A DNA stretch of 64,000 bases, from positions 372,001-436,000 of the forward strand of contig CAVRIZ010000005.1 of assembly GCA_963721445.1 (NCBI GenBank). The letters are read 5' to 3'. Below are positions 60,087 to 64,000 of the stretch, one piece after another (positions within the stretch are counted from its first letter, which is position 1; the number at the start of each line of letters is the position of its first letter). The notes beneath the pieces were generated by a model that searched no databases, was not told the origin of the DNA, and saw nothing but the letters and a program-made list of their open reading frames with translations. The DNA is from DAIOEK01 sp963721445. Lineage in GTDB: Bacteria; Chloroflexota; Anaerolineae; Anaerolineales; Anaerolineaceae. Position numbers and translations under genes: made by a program.

Positions 60087-60970
60087 TTAGACTCCGTGGA
60101 CCGTTCCAGCCGTCACACCACGGGTAAATTGTCTTTGGAAGATCAGGTAGACCAGATATGGTTGGCAGAGACACTATGGTTGCCCCGGCTGAAATGAAGG
60201 GCACATTGGACGTATACCTTCCCTGGAAAGAAAGCCAACCCGAGGGGTAAAGTCCGCAGACTATCAGAAGAAGTGTTCACCAATGCGATCAGGAAATCAT
60301 TCCAGGTCCAGATGAAGAACAAGACGCACATAGTGGAGATCGCAACCCAGGCGTTCGGAACCAATACCCTCCACAACACCAGCCAGGAATTGGCGCCATC
60401 CACTTTTGCAGCGTCAATCAGATCGCGGGGTAAGGACGCGAAGAATCCCCTCATCCAGAAGGATCCAAAGCATACGCTCATGGCAATCTGAGGGAGGATC
60501 ATTGCCAGGTAGGTGTCGTTCAATCCCATATCCACCAGCAGGTAATAGAGTGGGATGATATAGGCTTCCTGGGGAACCATGATACCAAGAAGGAACAGGC
60601 CAAATAGAATTTTGCTGAGATCAAATTTCATCAAAGCGAACGCGTATCCTGCCATGGTCGAGAGGATGGTGGAGATCACTACCACCGGAATAGCAACGAT
60701 TAGACTGTTTCGGAAATACCAGTCAAAGTGGGCTTGTTTCCAGGCGCTGACGTAATTCTCGAACCGGAACTGGGCTGGTAGTGTGAAAGCGCCTTGAATT
60801 AATTCGGCTGATGTCTTGAAACCAGCCATTGCGATCGATAAAAATGGAACCACAGTTGAAAGAAGGAACAGAATAAGTACCAGGTAGATTACAGAATTTC
60901 CAACAAGGATTAGCAATTGAGGGCTTGTCGAGGACCGATCGTGACCGGGATTCAGGTGTTTAGTCGACAT
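60087..60970 (-). CDS. ABC sugar transporter permease (MalG type), two frameshifts
   Basis: 293 aa joined. Six membrane helices and the EAA loop (IDAAKVDGANSWLVLWRVLVPN). ATG 60970 has AAGGGGG upstream and lies one base after the stop of the other permease. The apparent end at 60143 is false: FQGRYTSNVPFISAGATIVSLPT is in the +1 frame from about 60219-60234. LVYLIFQRQFTRGVTAGTVHGV is one frame further from about 60152-60165, ending at TAA 60087. Confidence 0.88.
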
Positions 60971-60971
60971 C

Positions 60972-61880
60972 TCAACCCCCTTCCTCATTCTTGCGTGATC
61001 GGTTTATCAGGAAATACGAGATGATCAGGATAAGAATTGACTGGATGACTGCAATCGATGCCGCGTACCCAACCCTGTTGATCTGAAAGGCATTGGTATA
61101 TAACCACAGACTGGTAACAATCGTCTCAGAACCGGGTCCTCCACGAGTGGTGACAAATATCAAATCGAAAATACGGAGAGCCGCAATAAAAGTTGTCACC
61201 AGCGCCACGGAGATCTCAGCCTGAATCCCTGGGATGGTTACATTCAGTAATTGCTGCCATTCATTGGCACCATCCACCTTGGCTGCATCGTACAATGACT
61301 CATCGATCCGCTGCACCCCCGCCATAAAAAGGGTTAGACAGTACCCATATTCAACCCAGGTCGCTATGATCCCAACCGCAGGGAGAGCCAGCGCGAAATC
61401 ACCCAACCACGGACGGGCAAGCGCTTCCAGTCCAATGCCTTTGAGTGTAGCATTCAGCGGTCCAAAGACCGGGTTATAGATCCACCTCCAGACCACACCT
61501 ACAACGACCATCGGCATGACATAACTCAGGAAAAAGCTGACCCTAAAAACATTCCTCCCCCATAGCCCGCGCCGGGAGAGCAAAGCCGTAAGGACAAGCG
61601 CTATGCTGATGGGAAGAAGAGTAAAGAAAAAAATGAATTTGAGGTTGTTTACAAGTCCGATTAAAAAGACCTGATCCTGGAATAATTCCCGATAATTGGC
61701 CAGTCCAATGAATTTCTCGTCACTAAAGCCGGTCCAATCAAAAAAACTGACCCGGAAGGTATTAACAATTGGAACCAGGATAAAAACTGCGTAGAATGCG
61801 AACGCAGGAAGAACATACAGGTAAGGAGTAACCTGAAAACGCTTATGTGGAATTTTTCCAGGTACAGTGGTAGAGGTCAT
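60972..61880 (-). CDS. ABC sugar transporter permease (MalF type)
   Basis: 302 aa, six helices; EAA loop YDAAKVDGANEWQQLLNVTIPGI. Partner of the second permease and of the binding protein. No ATPase gene is in the operon, so a shared MsmK/MalK-like ATPase elsewhere would energise it (established pattern for this transporter class). Intact frame. The 72-base gap from the binding-protein gene holds a hairpin. Confidence 0.93.
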   Translation of the reverse strand: MTSTTVPGKIPHKRFQVTPYLYVLPAFAFYAVFILVPIVNTFRVSFFDWTGFSDEKFIGLANYRELFQDQVFLIGLVNNLKFIFFFTLLPISIALVLTALLSRRGLWGRNVFRVSFFLSYVMPMVVVGVVWRWIYNPVFGPLNATLKGIGLEALARPWLGDFALALPAVGIIATWVEYGYCLTLFMAGVQRIDESLYDAAKVDGANEWQQLLNVTIPGIQAEISVALVTTFIAALRIFDLIFVTTRGGPGSETIVTSLWLYTNAFQINRVGYAASIAVIQSILILIISYFLINRSRKNEEGG

Positions 61881-61905
61881 TTGGTCAGGATTCCTGTTTG
61901 AAGTA

Positions 61906-61939
61906 GACGAGCAAACCCACGATCGTGAGTTTGCTCGTC
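61906..61939 (-). terminator. Hairpin between the binding-protein gene and permeases
   Basis: Perfect 11-bp stem GACGAGCAAAC/GTTTGCTCGTC, with a short CAC/GTG extension, just after the binding-protein stop. Such hairpins often let the binding protein be made in excess over the permeases. Confidence 0.7.
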
Positions 61940-61952
61940 CAACAAAAGGGAC

Positions 61953-63359
61953 TTACTTGATACCCTTTGCTTCCAGATTCTTTACATAATCTGCATTGAC
62001 CTTGGCAATGAACTCTTCCGGAGTAATTTTTCCACCCATGAGTTCCTGCAATGAACCGGTGATCGTATCGTACATGGTGGGGGTAACCCAATCCATGTAA
62101 TAACCAACCGCGTTGTTTTTGTTCAACGAAACCCAACCATTCACAATGTCCTTGAGAAGACCATCGGGCAGGCTGCTTGCGTCGGCCGGGTAAACAGGCA
62201 GGAAACCAGCGGCTAACATCGCCTGGGCAGTCTTATCAGAATAGAGATAGTTGATGTATTCTGATGCCAGGTCGGCATTCTTGGACTTGGCACTGATCCC
62301 AAAAGCGAATCCAGTACCGCCGACGGTCAACTTGTAGCCGTCCTTTTCTTCCGGAGGAAGAACGAAGAAACCGATATTGGCGATGTGTGGACTGGCTGCC
62401 AGGTCACCACTCAACCAGGAACCGGTGAGGAGCATGGCGCCTTGTCCCGCTGAGAAGAGCTGCCAGGAATCATCATAGCCCACACCCGAGAAGTCTTTCA
62501 TGAACACGCCACTATCTGCCCACTTCTTCAGGGTTACGGCCGCATTTAAGTTCTCTGGGGTTTCAAAAGTCACCTTGCCTGTATTGAACATGAACTCATC
62601 GTACCAGTCGCGACTGCCCTGCATGACATTCTGTAATTCGCTGAAGGTGTGGATCGCCGGCCAACCATCCAGGTTGCCGAAGATGATCGGCGTTTCATTA
62701 TTCGTCTTAAGTGTCTCAATCGCTGCTTCAAACTCAGCGAAGGTGGTGGGTAAGGCTATATTGTATTTCTGGAAGATATCCTTCCGGTAATACACACCGA
62801 TCAATTCGGCCTGCAGGGGGATGCCATAGAAGTCCCCCTCTCCCATCTTGCTGCCGTCTTTGGTCCAGCTATTCAAACGGACCAGGCTTTGGGGGAATTT
62901 GTCAAACCATCCATATTTTTCCGCATAAGCGTTCATGGGAACCAGCAGACCGGCTTTAACAAAGGCGCCCATATCCGATTCGCCCTGGTTGATCATGGCC
63001 ACATCCGGGCTCTCATCGCTTTTCAGGGCAAGGGCTTCGGTGGCTTTGAGGTCATCCATGGTCTTTGCCTCACGGACGATCTTCACATTGGGATGATCCG
63101 CCTCAAAGCGAGCAATCAGTTCCTCCATGATGGCCATCTCAGCCGGACGGGTAAAGTTATCCCATACCTTAAGCGTGGTGACCTCTGCCGGAGCAGCCGG
63201 GGCAGCGGGAGCTGCAGGAGCAGCTGGAGCTGCCGGCGCAGCGGGTGCAGCCGGAGCGGCAGGTTCGACCGGTACCGCAGGGGCTGCGGGAGCACAACTC
63301 ACGACACCAATTACCAAAACCACAAAAGTAACAAAGTAAAGCCATTTTTTTACGTTCAT
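61953..63359 (-). CDS. Extracellular sugar-binding lipoprotein (ABC transporter)
   Basis: 468 aa. Lipoprotein signal (FVTFVVLVIGVVSC, Cys about 22), then an Ala/Pro linker with eight or more APA units (about 23-58), then a periplasmic-binding-protein-1 fold (LKVWDNFTRPAEMAIMEELIARFEADHPNVKIV, and GGTGFAFGISAKSKNADLASEYINYL). Captures the sugar for the two permeases. First gene of the structural operon; GGAGAGGAAA precedes the ATG. Confidence 0.93.
   Translation of the reverse strand: MNVKKWLYFVTFVVLVIGVVSCAPAAPAVPVEPAAPAAPAAPAAPAAPAAPAAPAAPAEVTTLKVWDNFTRPAEMAIMEELIARFEADHPNVKIVREAKTMDDLKATEALALKSDESPDVAMINQGESDMGAFVKAGLLVPMNAYAEKYGWFDKFPQSLVRLNSWTKDGSKMGEGDFYGIPLQAELIGVYYRKDIFQKYNIALPTTFAEFEAAIETLKTNNETPIIFGNLDGWPAIHTFSELQNVMQGSRDWYDEFMFNTGKVTFETPENLNAAVTLKKWADSGVFMKDFSGVGYDDSWQLFSAGQGAMLLTGSWLSGDLAASPHIANIGFFVLPPEEKDGYKLTVGGTGFAFGISAKSKNADLASEYINYLYSDKTAQAMLAAGFLPVYPADASSLPDGLLKDIVNGWVSLNKNNAVGYYMDWVTPTMYDTITGSLQELMGGKITPEEFIAKVNADYVKNLEAKGIK
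63190..63262 (-). repeat. Nine-base Ala-Pro-Ala repeats in the binding-protein linker
   Basis: About eight degenerate 9-bp units encode the APA linker that spaces the binding domain from the lipid anchor. Low-complexity expansion, likely variable in length between strains. Confidence 0.75.
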
Positions 63360-63445
63360 TTGCGTTTCCTCTCCATCAGCATATTAGTTTGATCTCTGCC
63401 CGAAACAAAACGATTGGCCTAATAACCACCTCCTCTATATTATTT

Positions 63446-63461
63446 CAATTTTTATTGAACC
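63446..63461. promoter_or_regulatory. Inverted repeat upstream of the sugar operon, possible operator
   Basis: TTCAAT and ATTGAA form a perfect 6-bp inverted repeat with four A/T between, between the regulator's stop and the binding-protein gene. A GntR-family regulator could bind here. It could also be only part of an AT-rich promoter. Confidence 0.35.
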
Positions 63462-63463
63462 TA

Positions 63464-64000
63464 TCAATGCGAGCGAAAAATTTGTCCCTCATCGTATCGG
63501 ACACAATAGATATCACCTCTCGTCTGGTTTACACTGTATTCGATGATTTCACCTGAATCCAGGTAGGTCACCTGCTCCCGAAGGAGCAGCGCCACTGGCT
63601 CGTCTAATTCCAGCAAGCGGATGGCTTCCTCATCTGGCAAGATGGCAGAGACAGTATTACTACTTCCCACCAACCGCAAATCGTATTCCAATCGTAAGGT
63701 CTCAAATAATGGTTTATCTGCCAATCCATTTTCTAAAATGCCAGGACAAAGGTAGTGCGGTACATACACTTTATACAAGGAGAATGGTTTGTCATCGGCA
63801 TATCGCAGCCGTCGCAGGTAGACCACCTTGGAGCCCGGTTCGATATGGAGTATGTGTGCGATAACCGTTGATGCAGAGATCAATTTAGCTTCAAGGGTTT
63901 TTGTTAATGGCACCATCCCCAATCTGGCTAATTGGTTTTGGAACCCTTGAAGGGAACCATATTCCGATTCTTTCTTTCCTACATTTACATAGATGCCCTT
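63464..64000 (-). CDS. GntR-family transcriptional regulator, UTRA domain (partial)
   Basis: The frame is open to the right edge, so the N-terminal helix-turn-helix is outside. Visible are the end of the wing (KGIYVNVGKKESEYG) and the UTRA effector domain: SVYLRRLRYADDKPFSLYKVYVPHYLCPGI-like segment, AILPDEEAIRLLELDEPVALL and EYSVNQTRGDIY. HutC-subfamily regulators of this kind bind a sugar phosphate and repress an adjacent operon. Position and strand agree with control of the sugar operon that follows. Confidence 0.9.
   Translation of the reverse strand, partial: KGIYVNVGKKESEYGSLQGFQNQLARLGMVPLTKTLEAKLISASTVIAHILHIEPGSKVVYLRRLRYADDKPFSLYKVYVPHYLCPGILENGLADKPLFETLRLEYDLRLVGSSNTVSAILPDEEAIRLLELDEPVALLLREQVTYLDSGEIIEYSVNQTRGDIYCVRYDEGQIFRSH

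Overview
The window looks like a chromosomal segment of an Anaerolineae-type Chloroflexota. The reasoning is mine: a membrane-anchored YvcK-like protein, an NBR1-Ig lipoprotein, Thr/Pro-rich membrane proteins, a Ser/Thr kinase fused to WD40/TolB-like repeats, FemAB-like transferases in a polysaccharide operon, and S-box and T-box leaders together. I see no rRNA, CRISPR array, phage or insertion sequence. Three tRNA genes are present.

Layout: 0-5.3 kb holds the pyrG 3' end, a GH36 alpha-galactosidase broken by an in-frame TAA, and a prfA-prmC-tsaC translation operon (minus strand). 5.4-12.8 kb is cydABDC (cytochrome bd and its ABC exporter), then a YvcK-like gene. 13-18.2 kb is a glycolytic cluster (gap, pgk, tpiA) with a haem-binding membrane protein and a lipoprotein inserted. 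18.2-22.3 kb has upp and ruvB (divergent), queA, a family 5 uracil-DNA glycosylase and a peroxiredoxin-like gene whose peroxidatic Cys position is TGA, followed by a SECIS-like hairpin. 22.3-24.1 kb has a DUF4349 lipoprotein and a phosphoesterase. 24.2-29.9 kb is a methionine operon (metH plus a homocysteine methyltransferase/MTHFR fusion) under a SAM-I riboswitch. 30-34.8 kb has an orphan OmpR-type regulator, a small membrane protein and a large RTX-repeat secreted protein with a structured leader. 34.9-41 kb has tRNA-Leu, a PHP phosphoesterase, the pseudouridine catabolic pair psuK-psuG, a Thr/Pro-rich membrane protein and the kinase. 41-49.3 kb is a seven-gene exopolysaccharide/cell-surface operon. 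49.4-52.7 kb has a decayed ridA, a secreted unknown, a creatininase-family hydrolase and a membrane sulfatase-like protein. 52.8-57.7 kb has leuS under a leucine T-box, two tRNA-Ala genes and a polytopic membrane protein. 57.7-64 kb is a sugar-uptake operon: GntR regulator, binding protein, two permeases, GH4 glycosidase, PfkB kinase.

A striking property is the number of broken reading frames. Reading homology across frames, I count sixteen single-step frameshifts in eleven otherwise intact genes, several of them housekeeping (leuS, prmC, metH, cydA). Fifteen have the same polarity (one extra base). This most simply suggests residual insertion errors in a long-read assembly. I therefore annotate these genes as full-length loci with the break marked.
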